Positions 10,801 through 25,800 of a DNA stretch of 64,000 bases are shown here, in pieces. The first letter of the stretch is position 1. Each line of letters opens with the position of its first letter. Made by a program: the position numbers and the translations under genes. A model generated the notes under the pieces. That model saw nothing but the letters and a program-made list of their open reading frames with translations. It searched no databases and was not told where the DNA came from. Source of the stretch: Agelas oroides (taxonomy: Eukaryota; Porifera; Demospongiae; Agelasida; Agelasidae); assembly GCA_949130485.1 (NCBI GenBank), contig OX422200.1:4882274-4946273 (forward strand), given 5' to 3'.

Positions 10801-13800
10801 GTGTCTCCTTTTGTGTGTTTCTGCAGGATTGTATTTGCCTGCCTTAGATACCGTGGAGTGGAAAATTTCAGCATTAAAAATGTTTGTCGGTACTCTAATA
10901 TGAAAAACACGAAATATTCCATGCTTTTGCTCACACTCATATCTTCCCCAATGGCCGCATCCCACTGCTCTTTGTAGGTATGGTACCCTCTTGTGCGCAC
11001 TCTTTCCTGAAAGTCTCTGTTTTTTGACAGCTCAGTTCACACGTGCATGTCTTTCTCATGCCCAGACCTAGATGTAGATTTAGGCACAAGACTATTAATT
11101 TTTTGTTGGTACGCTGAAACTCAAAAAAAGAAAATTTAACGGAGAAATATTTTTACGTGTGAAAATTTTTGTGTAGTTTGTTTTTACCCGAGGGTCCTGC
11201 ACATAGTTTACAGTACACAATGAAAATGTAAAACAAAAACCGATATGGATGAAGTTAATGCAGATGATCCTGAAGAACCTGCGTAAATGTTTTCCTTGTT
11301 TTTTTTATTTGAGGTTTTGACAACTGCATCAGTTTACATAATTCCTGAGTCCCTATGGTCAACATTCAGGATTGTTCTAAATCTGTAGACAGCTGTGGAC
11401 TTTGTTTTTAACTTGCAATTCCCTCCGATCCTGAAGGGACATCATGATTGGAGTTGCACACTAGGTGGTAACCTGGGTTTGGCAGAGGTTATCAAACTCA
11501 CAGCTGAATTTTCATTTGCAAGTTTTCTCAAAGAGCACCGCAGACACAACTGCAATAGTCCAAGTGAAGATGAACCATTGCATTGTACAGTAATACCCTT
11601 GTTCTTCTGGGAAGCACAGAGAATCTTTGTCTTAGCTGTGCCATCCAGGCCACACATTTCCTCCTTATCCTGATAACACACTAACTCCATTTCTTGGCCT
11701 ACCATGACTTCAAGGAACTTGACATTGGGTTTAGCAGTTAATGTCAAACCAGTGAGGCATGTTCCACCTCATCTTTCTACCCCAAGAGCATAACTTCAGT
11801 CTTCTTAAGATTTATCTTCAAACCATTATTATCAAACCAGTTTCCAATTTCATCAAGGACTTACTCCAGGGTGTCCTTCAGTTTGGTGCTTTCACTGCTG
11901 AAATGATATAGTGCAGAGTCAGCACTGTAGAAGATGACTGTGCTTTGCTTGATCTTCTCAGGCGGGTAATTCACAAAAAGAAGTGGACCAAGGATGGATC
12001 CTTGAGGAACACTTCTTTCAACAAACCTTCAGGTAGATGGCATACTATTGACCAGCACTGTTGGTCTCTCCCAGATACGTAGATAGTTTTGAAACCGATG
12101 GAAGCTATCTTCATGGATTCCATACAACTTGAGTTTGGAATCACAGACCTTGCTTAAGTCTATAAATACTGCACCTACATGTACCAGCTTATTACTTTCG
12201 GAAGCCCATCACCACTTATCAACAGGGCATCCAAGTGTAATCACTGGACTGGGCTACTGGACTGGACTACTGGACTCTAATTTCAATGCACTAAAACATT
12301 TTTATCCTTATCTACCTGTGGAGTTGCATAATAATCTGCAAGGATAGCCATTTTGCTGCAAAGAGGTACGTACGTACCTTAGGTACTTGTTTATGTACAA
12401 TTAGTGATGTAGCTACTGCTACAGCACAGCACCTTGCCCATGCAAGGACAGACAAACACAAACTGAGTAGCCTCGAGCTCTCACTTAAGGCACTCAGCAA
12501 AAAAACAATACCCAGCACTCAAGGATCTCCTCGTTCTTTCTCAAAGATAGTGAAGGTCCTAGGTCTACCATGTCTACAGCGGTGACTGGCCACACCCTCT
12601 GTAAAGTGTGTGGCCTTGATGTAGCTCCGCACCTAGACCATTCGTACTAACGGCTAAGTTTTATGTAGTTTGTGTGTAGCAGAGCTCACAGCATGTTTCA
12701 AAGTGTGCTTGGATATGGCGCCTACATTCTAGTCAGTCTGCCAGCATCCTAGGTAGCCAACAGGAGTCTATTATACAAGTCCCAAGCCGCATCTACAATG
12801 CCAGTGCTGGAACTTCAATATTGCTAGGCTCTAGTGGCTTGTTAATGTGTTCAAGAGTTCAAGACCACTGAATAGGAGGGCCTACTGCAATTTCGTATGC
12901 CAAGGTAATGCAGTATACAACTCTACAGTAACTTTATCTTATTAAAAATGTTTTTAGTGCATTGAAATTAGAGTCCAGTAGTCCAGTCCAATAGTCCAGT
13001 CCATAGTCCAGTCCAGTGATTACAGACGCCCCTTATCAACAGGGCATCCAAGTGTAATGTTGTTTGGACAAAAGCTGGACTGATTTGATGTGGGTGTGAT
13101 TCCTCTGCAGGTACTCATAGAGCTGCTTGTGAACACTTGTATGCTTTGGCAACAGGTTGGAAGCACCGACACAGGCCTATAATAGCCTTTCATTGCAGCT
13201 CTTATTTAGTGCCTATCCTCTAATAGCCACATATTTGCTTAGCACTTACACTTTAAGCAGATGCGCTTATTAATCAGAGTCTACCGTATGTAATATGCAA
13301 TTTGTAGCAGCAATGATGTCACAACTCCTCTACTGGGAACTCAACAATGACAAAAGGATACTCACAGAGCAAGTTTCAGTGTATCTGCTGTTAACGGCCT
13401 TCCAAATTGGGATACGTATGGAGAATATGCAATTTGTAGCAGCACTGATGTCAAACAACTCCTCTTCTGGGAATTCAACAATGACACAAAGCTACAGAGC
13501 AAGTTCAGTGTGTCTGCTGTCAACCAGAACCCTAACCCACACAACAACTGTTTAATCCAGTAAATATGCTGATTTAAAAAAATTTTCACAGGACTGTCTA
13601 CAGACTGACAGACAGATAGATAGACAAAACTGATTGCTTAATCCCTTCATGCATGCGTGAACAGAGTAACTAGGTATATGCATGCACATGATGTGCCGTG
13701 GGTGTTGGTCTTTTTCGACAGACTGTAATGGTGAGAAATGGGGAAGTGGAGTGCAGAGAAACTTACTTAGCAAGCTTGCTGTTGTTGAGAAATCTCCTGA

Positions 13801-16800
13801 CAATGACATTAGGCTACCCTTTGATTTAGTGCTCATGAACATGGTTGCAAGAAGTGTGTCGCTCTGTGAACAGTTCTGTGTGACTGCATGGTGGAGGCAA
13901 AGGAGAAAAGACTTAGTTTAACCCAGTGAGAACAAATTTGACTATAATTATAGCTCCTGCTGTATGCACACCTACTTATAGCCTTGGTAAACCAACATAT
14001 GAGCACCTCTCTGAGTAGTGGTGAATTTCATGCTTGCTCAGGATGAGCAAACTCTGTAAATCTGAACCTTGTCCTCGATCCTCAATATCAAAGGATAGCC
14101 TGTAGGGTCCCAGTGTTCCTCAGCGAGGAGGGAGGCCATCAGTCCACTGGCCATTGGATTGAGTCCTCAGGGGTTAAAGGAGGTAGAGAGTGTATAAGCA
14201 ATGTGAGTTAAGGAATAGACTGTTAAAGTGGGCAAGGTCTAGCTTTGTCCCCAGGCCACTCCCAGATTTTATCTGGAGGTTGTGGAGAAAACAGATAAAA
14301 TCTGGGAGTGGCCTGGGGACAAGGCTAGGCAAGGTTGTCTCTCAAGTTAAAAGTCTTTGCTGCACCTTCTAGCCACAGTACTAGGTTTGAGCTGGCGATT
14401 AGGATCTTTCCTTTTCCACCCCCCTGGTTGTGGGCTGTCTATAATCACTGGAATGGACTATTGGAATGGATTGACTGACCTTTTTTGCACTAAAAGTCAT
14501 TTTTATGGCCTATAACAAGATTCCCTTACCTGTAAAACTGTTTCCTGCTTTAGATCAATCAGTAATAGTATCATCTATCTCACTGCACAGTAGTAGTAGT
14601 AGTAGTAGTAGTAGTAGCAGTGGACTTTAATTTTAAGCAGGTAGTCACAGAGCCACACATATTTAAGTAAACAACAGATGAAGATGATGTTGATGTTATT
14701 GCTACGAGAGAAGGCAGCCTGTGTCCAACTTGTGTGGAAGGTTCTAGCATGGATAGCTTGGTACCCAAGCCTCTTGGTAGTGGGAAAAGTTGTGAGTGCA
14801 AGGCTATAGCATAGACAGTAGAGTAGTGCAATATAGGTTTACTCTGGTTCTAGGAATCAAAGATCACAGTTGCAGGATACACTCTGTCCAGTAGCTGCCT
14901 ACATATTCATCTGTCATTTAAAGTATCGACGTGACTATGGTACCTACAAGCAGTGAGCATGATCACTCTTCCAAGCAGGAGTTGACCTATCAACGCAAGC
15001 CTCACCAGCTTATGTGCTACCGTCTCAAGCGACCAAGTAAGACACTAATCTGTATCTACACTACGAATGCTGGCAGTCGTTGAACTGGCTGTATTGCACT
15101 TGCTGCAGAAATAGATTTTCAAAAAATTTTTTTATACGAGTTTTGTACAACACCAGGAGTTTATACAAGGGTGAAGCCACCTAGCCATGCGGCTAATATA
15201 AAGGCTGCCCAAAACAAAGAGTGAGAATACAGAAACAAGACAAATGAAGAATAATGTGCAAGCACCAACAGAGATACCAATTGAACAGTTAAAGGAAATT
15301 TAGCCTCTTCTTGAAAGAGCACAAACTAGGGGCACAAACAATGTCCATAGGTAGACGATTCCACAATGGTACAACACTAACTGAAAAAGAGGATAGGTGA
15401 GCAGTCGAACGGCAAGTTGGGTGGTACAGGGGAAGAGAGTGATTATGTCTGAGGTGTGGAAATGGATGGGGGGTGAAAAAGGATGGTGGAAGTATCGAGT
15501 AGCCTCTCAAAATGCGGTTACACAACAACAGTTTCTGCTTCTTTCTTCTAGTGTTGAGCTCCGGCCAATTATCACAGTCGAAGTCTTCAAGTTCCTCAGA
15601 AGCAGAATCGAAGTCAGCTCTTTGGTTCGCTTGTACTTGACAGGAGGAGGTATGGACCGATTCAGTTTGACAAGTAGACAGTTATGGTCAGAGGAGCATA
15701 GAGGTGGCAGAGTAAGACAAGATTGCAGGAGGGAGGCATCAGATAGATAGACATGGTCAATCAGCGATGAAGAATCATTTGCACACCTTGTTGGTTCAGT
15801 CACCACCTGGGTGAGGTTGAACTTGCCACAGCTAACTCATTTCTAGAAATTTGATTGGTCAATGAGAGGTAACTATCAGACCTGATAGTTACCTGTACCT
15901 CTCAGGATGTTTCCTATAAACAACAAATTTGTTTTGATAAAACTGCAGATAGTATACACAATACAATGTACATGTACTGATACAGTGATTAACCACAACC
16001 TAGTGATAGCTGTTAAAATTGATGTTCACAGTTCCACATGAGCTAACATTGAAATTGAGGCTGTTTCTTGGGAATATTGATAAGTGTCATTTAATGATAG
16101 TGAGTGAGTTGTATGTGCAGCTTGCTATTGAGTGGGGTCAGAAGACTCCAAGCATTGTTTCTTGAGGTTAAGAATATCTGAAAGGGCTGCACGTTGTTGT
16201 TTAGAAATCCGTTTGTAAGTCCGAACGCCTTCCAGACTGCGATGCCCTGTGTGTTCCATAACCATCTGCTCATCCACCCCAGCGTGATACAGGCGTGTAG
16301 CTGCAGTTGCTCGAAGGGAATGGTTTGTATGGAACCCGGGATACCTGCTTGCTTGCACATGTCTGCAACTGCATTTCTCAACTTGTTGTGTCCAAGAGGA
16401 GCACGTGTGTACCAACACGTAGGTTTGGGATTTGATAGGGGTGACAAATAGAAGGCATTGTCTGGCTGGTTTGTTGGACAAAGAGAGTTGTAAAGTTTGA
16501 ACAGGCGCACAAAACATTGTTCGGGATTGTCTGGGTTGCCATAGTGTTGCACTATTTTTGGCATGGTTTTGCGATGCTTTAACCCTCCTGGGTGATTTTT
16601 TGAGACATCTTCAGAATACTCAAGGTACTGCCTGTCTCCTTCAGCATCCATCACCTGTATTTGACATGGTTTATGCCGCAGTTGCCTATGTTTGGCACCA
16701 CTACGCAAAGCAAAGTAAACCCCATTCATGTATATCATGGTGTTGAGGAGTGCCTGTGGACTGTGATCTCCTAGAACCTTGGCCTGCCATAGCTTCTCTT

Positions 16801-19800
16801 CATCCTCTTCAGATAAAGGTTCAGCTTGTTTGGGCTTTGAACCCAGTCCTGCTGATTTCAGCCTCTTCATCTCAGCATCCAGTGTTTGCCGAAAGCTTGC
16901 AAATTCAGCATCTTGAAAAAAGGCGATGGAGGGTCTCCCATTTTCACGAAGGTAGCGCATGAGACCAGTCACAATGTGGTGTAGTGAGTTTGGTGGATAC
17001 TCTGTGCCATCTTTTTTCCTTGTTTCCAAGACAAAGCGAGTCATCCAAAACTGAAGTTTTTCAGTGGTTATCTCAAGCAGTGGTGGTATTTTGTCAATTA
17101 GCTCCGTGTTCTCGTTTCTACTAGTAGCCCAAGCATCCCACACTCGCACACAGTAGACAGTGCCCTGTCTGGTTTTTAGTGGAACTGCATTCTGGCGCAT
17201 CTGCAAGATTTCCTCCTCGGTTTTGGGTGCTGCAAAACGAGTGTGAGGAAAGGTTAGTGTGCTGGACTGTTGTTCCTCAAACTGCTGACTAGCCAGCATC
17301 AACAATTTGTCCAGTTCCTCTCCTGATCCGAAGTTACTGTCGGATGCAGCCCCACCCATCTTTTTGTCACTCGCACTCGAACTTGTACCCGGAACTTGAG
17401 CTCCACCCATCTCTGTCTCATCCCGAAATGCCGAACCGACACCGGACGACTGGCTTCCGAACCATTCAGCGTACGCAGCTGGTCCGAGTAGGTCTTCGAG
17501 GAGGTGATCCATCAGAGCGTCTTGAACAGAAAGGGTGTTGCTAGAGCGCCTTTTAAATGGAAAGAGCGTTGCTACGAAACAGGTTTATGTACTCTAAATC
17601 AGTTAGACGCCTCGACCAATGGGAACTACGCGATTTAGAAATGGGAGGCTGTCTTTTCACCCAATCCCATGTGGTACTGCCCTAATTGGTCATGTGACTT
17701 CCGGTGCAACTTGCAATACAGTGAAGTTAGACTCAGACTCTCGCGAGAGTCTGGCTACGCGAGACTACGGGCGGGCGAGTCACTAGCACTCTTGTCAGTT
17801 GCCTACGTCAGTCTTGCGGTGGACCTAGGCTAGACTCTTGCAGCATGGAACTAGCTAGATGACTTCTTTCAGCGTTAGTACATGACGTTATAACTTTACT
17901 AAAGTAGCCTGCCTGCATAAAGAATAAGGCTGATATTACAGTTGTTCAGCTGAAATTCGACCATGCAAGTTGATGCAAAACAGAACTGATTGTAAAATTT
18001 GACCATGAATACTTACAAAAAAATAACATCCTCATACCCAGGCCTTCTAATCATTCTTGCAGTATGCTAGAGTAAGAAGGACTGAGGCTAACAAAAATTG
18101 ACTAGGTACAAAAATGACTGCATACAACATGACAGCATTGAGTTCTTGCAGGTAAGCATCATATATTAGGTCTTCACATGGGAGGATACGACAGGCAGAT
18201 CTTGACTGAAGCTTCTACACTTCTCAATCTGCAAAGAGATATATAGAAAAGTTCCCTATCAACTCCGTCTCATGCCCAGACTATTTTTCGGCACGTGGAG
18301 GGAAAAAGAGTCTGGTCAATGGCCTATTCCATTTTTGATCCAAGCGCCAAGATGGTGGCGCTCCAATCACATTGCTTCATGCGAATGACATCACATACTG
18401 CAATAACTAATTTTAAGAAGGCTAGGCGGTTGAAGCGCTATCAGGAGACTAAGCCAGCAGGCAGAACCAGAAAACGGACTAGCGAAGGAATGCCAGGACT
18501 TCTGTGAACGGCGGTGTACATTTCTGAGCTTGACAACTGGCAGTGTGATGTTGCTGAGCTTCAAATGTCGATAAGATTGTCCTGGCTTTCTGACGTTGAC
18601 AGAGGCTTCAAGTTTTGTGAATCTCCGTTTCTTGGCATTCGGAAGCTCCAAGAAGGATGATCCCTGCAACGAGCTATCTCTTTTGAGTTCTTTCATAGAT
18701 TAAAGCTTTGTGTGACATCACATAATGCATTTCTAAAAACATTGCGTCACCAATTTTTAAACCGCACGGAACAAAAGCGGAATAGGCCGTTGACCAGACT
18801 ATTTTTTCCCTCCCCGTGTGGAAAAATAGTCTGGGAACGAGACTAATCAACTCATGGATGCTTGTGGTAACAGGACACCTGTGTATACATACCAAATAAA
18901 AGTAGTAAAGTTATGTTCATAGGATTAAGTTATTCCAACTGGGTGGATGGATAATTACCAAGGCTACTATTCGATGACTTTTCACTCAGAGCTTCAGATT
19001 GTGCGGCTGATATTTGAGGGTGGTGTCTCATCAATAGTCGACAGTATGCATGAGGAGGGGGAGAGGGGGGTCACAACGTCAGTGTTGTTACTTTGGGAAA
19101 AAATAGTTAGTAGATGCTTCCTTAGAAGGTCCTTATGCTAATTACGTTTATGCTTCTGTCTGCATTTTACTTTCACTGGCTCTTACACTTTTAAAACCAC
19201 TTGTGTGATGTGATGAGGACACACTTTAGCACAAAGGCACACCCAGTCACCCTCTATCAGTGCTATGAAATCCTCCCTTTCCTTCTTGCCACACTCATAA
19301 TCTTGGAGAGCAGACAAAAGTGGCCAGATGTGGTAAGAAGTCTTGTATTCATACACAGGAGACTTCTTACCACATCTGCCCACTTTCGGGAGTCAATCCT
19401 TGTCCCCATCCCAGTATATCCAATAAGCTACCCTCTCTCATTTATACGTAAAGTAAAACATAACTAAATCTATAAGCTGCCTTACCTGTCGAGGAGAACA
19501 CGCTGCTCCTGCCGTTCGCAAGCGCAGTGTCCAACACATTTGCCTTCATCAATGACCTTTCGTCCTGGAGGCCTATCACGTGATCCGCATGGGATTGGGT
19601 GAAAAGACAGCCTCCCATTTAGACTTGCTCGGAACGCTATAGCCTCGGGCCCTCGGGTTTCTAAATTGCGTAGTTCCCTTGGTCTCGGCGTCTAACTATT
19701 ATTTAGGAGCCTCGAAATATTGTACTATCCACATACCTGTCTGTACTCCCTAAACAAGGCTTGAACCGAAGTAAAGCCAAGCCCACTGATGTACCCCTTC

Positions 19801-22800
19801 CTACATAAGTTGCAATAGAATGACAAACATATGCATAGACACCACAGAAATGACAAACATGTAGACACCACAGTAGGTACCACAGAAAGTGGAAACATAT
19901 GTACCGTATAATTTCTAACTAGGGGAATGTAGAACATTGTGGGGCGAGCGTGAACAAGCAATGCACTACCGCATTGACTGTTATGTAGCTAAGGCTTTAC
20001 CAGTGAAGTAACTCTGAAGTAAGTAAAACTGTAAAGTAAAACTCTGAAGTAGCTAGGTCTCTACCTTACAGTTCATGTAGCATTTATATTAACTTGACCG
20101 TGTGCACGCGTTCTTTTCAATATTCTGTCTGTACGTGCATGCACACGGCGTGCGGATTGTTTTAAAAGAGTATGAACCTACATTTACGGAACGACGTACG
20201 ACAGATATATATACACATACATGAAAAGTTGGCAATTCGACTCACTAGTGTGGGGCTCGCTCACGCTCGCCCCAATAATTCGTACAAAACTAAATAATTT
20301 TAGCTGTACAATTTGATTAGAGTACGAAAATTACTGAATATTCCGAGAAACGGGGGTGTATGAATAAATAGAGTATTTGTACGAAGTGAATCAAAGAAAA
20401 ACGCGTGCAAGTTTTCGACACTAAGGAAACCAATCAGCAGGTACTTTTCTAGCTTCAGTTAGCTGCCATTATATATGACAAGTAACTTTGGCTTCGATCT
20501 GGGTGCATACATATATATATGCCTACGCTGGGCGAGCAAATTGAAGTTTACGAGGCTCCACAACTTACATTTTACATAAACATGTCAGTCGCACTAAGAT
20601 TCTTAGCTGACATCAAAAAATGAACTTATAGCATGCTGTACAGTATTCGCTGAACGTCAGTCTCGTGAGGCTTCACACAAATAAACCTGTGGGAACACAC
20701 GGACTGACCCCCACCCTGGCTTATTCCGACATCGTCCCTACCCGTACGATCAGAACCAAGAGCCAAAAGAACGTGTTCATTCGCATTTATGGACGTTGGA
20801 AACGCTCTCACCATATTTGCGTCAACTCAGAGTGCTTGTGCTCAAACGTGCTTCCGCTGTACGAACAATAGAATAATAATTTCATTTTTACGTGTACGAA
20901 TAAATTAGAGTACGTAAATTTACCTTTTTTTCCCGGAAATGGGGGGTGTACGAATTAATAGGGTGTACGAATTATTAGAAATTCTACGGTTGATATCACA
21001 GAAAGTATAAACACGTAGATACCACAGGAATGACAAACATGTATGTAGACACCCATAGAAAGTATGAAAACATATGTAGACACCACAGAAGGCATGTACA
21101 TGTAGAATGGACAAACATACACAGTGATGGCTTGAGCAATGCTCATCCAGTCTATGGAGCAATGTCTCCTGCATGGTATGTCCTACTCTTGTCCCCAGAC
21201 CCCACCCTCTCACGAGGAGAAACGGTCTGGTGAACTAAGTCGAATTTCTTGGGCTAGTGCACACTTTTGCAACATTGTCACCTAGCAGCGTTCAAAACAT
21301 TTTACGCCAAACCCGCTCAAAAAACGTAAGGATACTTTAGTAGAGAAAAACTTTTACTGTTGTAAAAAAAGTGTTACGTAATAATTACTGATCTCGCAAT
21401 CTCATTGGTCCTTACCACTTTTGGGGAATAAGCCCAAGAAATTCGACTTTGTTCACCAGACCGTTTCTTGCTGGGAAGTGTGCGCGGGCTGGGCACAAGG
21501 CTAGGTATCTCCCCTGCTTTTGATCTTGTCTCTTGTATGCTCCACCACATATCTGACCACACATTGTAGTACGTTCTCTTCAACGGTTAAGCTGGGAGTG
21601 CTAGAACTCACATCTGGAAGAGGGAGCTGTTGCATAATCCATAGGCTTCATTGTTACAAACTGGTAGGGTGAAGTATGACTGTTCATTCCCATTGGAATG
21701 CTGTCCAGAAGAAATCAAATGATGGTGGTTTGACCACATGTTTTATCTTGCACTTTGCTGATTGTTCCTTCATTGGGTTTTGAAACACACCCCAAAGGTA
21801 GAGGCTTTAGCTGACCACATAACCCCATAGAGTTTGAGGTCCTGTAGCTGGGATTGTAGACTCAGTGCAAGAGGCAGATCTAAGCCACGTGCAAAGCTGC
21901 AGGTCAGTATAGTTGTCTTCCAGAGCAGTCTCTTTGATCCTGGCCATCTTTAATTTGTTTGTTTGTTTGTTTCAGACCTTTCAGACTTCCCTGCAGAATG
22001 TTGATAGACTGAGTCTGCGGCACTAGAATCTTCCTCTCGTATTGAGTGCTGTAAGCTTTTAATTTTTGCCTTCAATGTTTTGCTTTGGTCTCTGTGATGT
22101 TTTTACATTGGTTTCAGTAGTCTGGTCTCTGCTCCATTATGATCTGTTTCCATTTACTGTACAGCTGGTCCGTGCATCTATGCGCCCTTGGTGCATCTTG
22201 TTGTCTGTGGTGTTGTTCTGATCTTGAGACCTCGAGTGGTGATGTTCTTGCGTAATGAGGTCCTGATAAACAACTAGTGAGAGTTGTGCTTAATCCTCAT
22301 CTCAGATAGAGCCCTGATCTTTTTCCAGGTTGTTGAGTGCAATATGCGGTCAAAAGTGGTAGGATCTCTGGTGGGAGATGTGTGAGAGAGCGAGGGTGAA
22401 GGCATAGTATTTCTTTTGTGGTCACTCTCTTACAACCGGATCTCTTGTCTGAAGCTTCAGCTGTCAGTGGTATAACCGGTGAAGACGTAGGGCCTTCTGG
22501 GTTTCTTGTGAAAGAAAATTAGTAGCGCCACTCTATACCAGCGTTGTGAGCCGTTTTGGGGATGCGTGAGTGCCAGTGGATGGATTGGATGCAAGGAACA
22601 TCCAAAACTAAGCGCCTTCTGTACTTGAACCCGGAGAATGACCAGCATAGTAGATAGTTCGATGCTGCTGTGTTACGACTCACTAAACTTGGCCTCTGTG
22701 GTCATTAAAACGCGTCTTTTCTGGCTGCAATTGCTAGCTGATTCAACATATATACAGCCGTATCGCGCCTGCGCAACGAGTGTGTTATTGCATGAGTGAA

Positions 22801-25800
22801 AGTGCAATATTGTTTATGTTGCCCTCAGGTTGATGTGACCCGAGGGCGAAGCCTGAGGGTCAACATCAATCCCTCATGCAACATAAATGATATTGCACTT
22901 CTGCTCATGTAATATACTTACAGTCATTTTCACATACATTTTGTCAATTATCATCTGAGTTGAATGAGACTGGATGATCAGCTACGGAGCTGTAGAAGTC
23001 CCTGCACGATGGTGGAAGGAACGGTAGCATTTTCTGAAGGTCAGCAATCTTCTTAGGATTAACTGGGTGGCCATCAGGATATAAGACAGATACATTTATG
23101 CCCTTAGGAGGAGCCTCCTTCCTGCGTCCTTTGAGAATACAAACCTTTTGCCAGGGCTTATGCATACTAAAAGATGACTTCATCCAATACTCGCCAGGGT
23201 GTGACACAATCTTACCACCATCCTTTCCTTCACCGAAATTGAGCCAGTTTATGGTGCTAATTAAAACTGGTTCACGAGCTTAGTCCTTCTTTCACATTGT
23301 AAACTGCTTAGTGATAAGTGCAAAATCAAAAAATTTTCTTTGCTCATTTGTTGAACATGAAAGGTCTAGTAGTACAAGTTTCTGGGATGATTCTCTCCCA
23401 CTCTTCAGGTAGGTGAACTGTTGCACCACCCTTTCTTTTCTCTATGTGGGCAAAGTCCTGATCATTAGGTAGATGGGTATACCCTCGAACTAAAAACTTA
23501 CGATCAATGCGAGTAAACTGCCCTTTGTTGATTAACTTACTCCAGAAGCAAATCATCTGCGTGTTTTTGTTCTGACCAAAACAACTGTCCGGATAGTAGG
23601 TAAGTTTCTTAGCTTGTGGCCTTTCCCGTGCAAATACTCCAGCAAGCATGAAATGATTTCATTTGATCCCCTTCCAGCAGTACACTCATTCCATACACAC
23701 ATAACCTCAGAACCAGTCATGAATACCAGAGTTATATACCCATAGCTGTCTCATGCAAACATGGCACCATGAGTAAGTGTTGGCACAGGTGCGTTCTGCT
23801 GAAGGTCAAATGCCAGTACAAGGGAATCAACATCCTCTTTACTCTTTTCTGAATCCAGGTGTAGTGATTGGTAGCAGGTATTTACTTTCGCTTTTTATTA
23901 TCGTGGCGTGAGTAATGACTTGGAAAAGATGAGATGTGTTCTCAAATTTGAGCCTTCAATTCTTCACTTTTTGCATGAGGTCGATTTTTGTGCTTTCCAC
24001 GCTCATCCCCAGAAAACAGAACACCAGATACTAACTTTTCGTGTTCAACACGACGCTTACCAATTGCATATATCTGGTAAAAGGAGGGTAAACAGGCCTT
24101 TTTCCAGATATATGCAATTGGTAAGCGTAGTTTCCAGAGCTTAGACGAACATGATACTAAAAAGAATTACTTCTTGCCACCTTACATGTAGTTCCAGACC
24201 TTGGCCTCTGTTAGCCTCGTTCCCAGGCCCTGCCCAGCTTTCCGTCGCTTGCAGTACGGTTAAGTGGGAGAGGGCCTGGTACATTTCCTCACGTGAGTGA
24301 CGTCACGGGTAGAAAGGCGGTAGAAAGACTTTAATTGAACGTGGGCGAGCACGACTAAATTGCTCACTGATTGCTGGTGTGTGTCTTCACTGTTTTGACT
24401 TGGTAAAACTCTCTGTCCTCCCAACTGTCTCGTGAATAGCGACATAAAAGCACCTTCGTGCGCTGCTATCTTTCGACTCGGAATAGTCGCGCTCCAGTGC
24501 GTGCGTGCGAGCGAAGTTTTTTGTGGTTTACATGATGCCCACGTTCGCATAATTTGCCCTGTCCGTGACGTCACTCACGTGAGGAAATGTACCAGGCCCT
24601 CTCCCGCTTAACCGTACTGCAAGCGACGGAAAGCTGGGCGGGGCCTGGGAACGAGGCTAGGCCTCCGTTATTTTGGGACAGAACGTTTGATAAGCCCTTA
24701 CAGATACTTGTTCTGGCTATCATGATCAGCTAGCTTGTAGAACTCATAGTCTCTTTCGCCCTTGCTGCCCCCTCAAAACAGTGGAATCGCTTAGAACACT
24801 TGTTTGTTTTGGTGTGCGTTAATATTTCTCGATTACGGAGCGCCCGTTACCGCGTGTACACGCACTGCATAAACAGAACTTTGATAGTCTCATGGCCAGA
24901 CCCCACCCTTTCACGAGGAAAAAAGGGTGTGGTGACTTTTGGCCAAATCCTTGGGCTTCATTAAAGTTGATTGCTCTTCGGCGAGGAATTTCCTTCCTCC
25001 AATCACATTGCAGAAAATGCAATCGACAGTTATTAATATTATCAACAAGTAGCTTGTGAGAAAATGGCCACTTGTGCTGAAGAAGAGACGTACGTAGTGC
25101 CGTGGATCGGCGTATCAATTTCAAAGCCTGAGTTTAGAAGGATCTTCCTGCGTGTCATCCAGAACATGGGTTACGATCGCCCTACAGACGAAGGATGTCT
25201 TCGTGTCACTTCCAACAGACAGTGGCAAATCCCTTTGCTATGCGTGCCTACCACATGTGTTTGATGAACTTTGAAGCTGAGCTTGGGGGAGTTTGGACCA
25301 CCATTGTGGTAGTGTCGCCTCTAAACTCATTGATGCAAGATCAGGTACAATACCAAATCGTATGGTTGTGTGCTACTCATGACAGGTTATTGCTTCATAG
25401 ACTTTATCTTTATAATGCTCCGGCAGGTGAAGAAGTTTGGGGATGGGGGTGTGAAAGCTGCGTATGTGGGCAAAGACCAGAAGGATGAGAGTGTAAAGCA
25501 GCAAGTCCTCAGTAATCATTCTCTTCCTGATTTCTAGGGATGAAAAGTTCCATACTGAGTTTGCTAATATCGCAGAGATTCGTGTACTGGCCCCCACTGG
25601 CACTAACCTGATGCCCCTCACTGCAACTGTGAACCAAAAAACCATGAGTAGTGTAATGAAAAGCCTGAACATGATCAACCATGTAATAGTGCCAAAACTG
25701 CCTAACAATCCGAACATATTTTACATTGTGCATCCAATGCCTTCTATGCCTATGATGACACTCATTCAAGAGGTCTCCACAAAGGGTATCAAGGCAGAGC

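Noticed and set aside
18391..18696. 101-codon antisense frame inside the MITE at 18266
   Set aside because: It starts and stops within a non-autonomous element and shows no motif.
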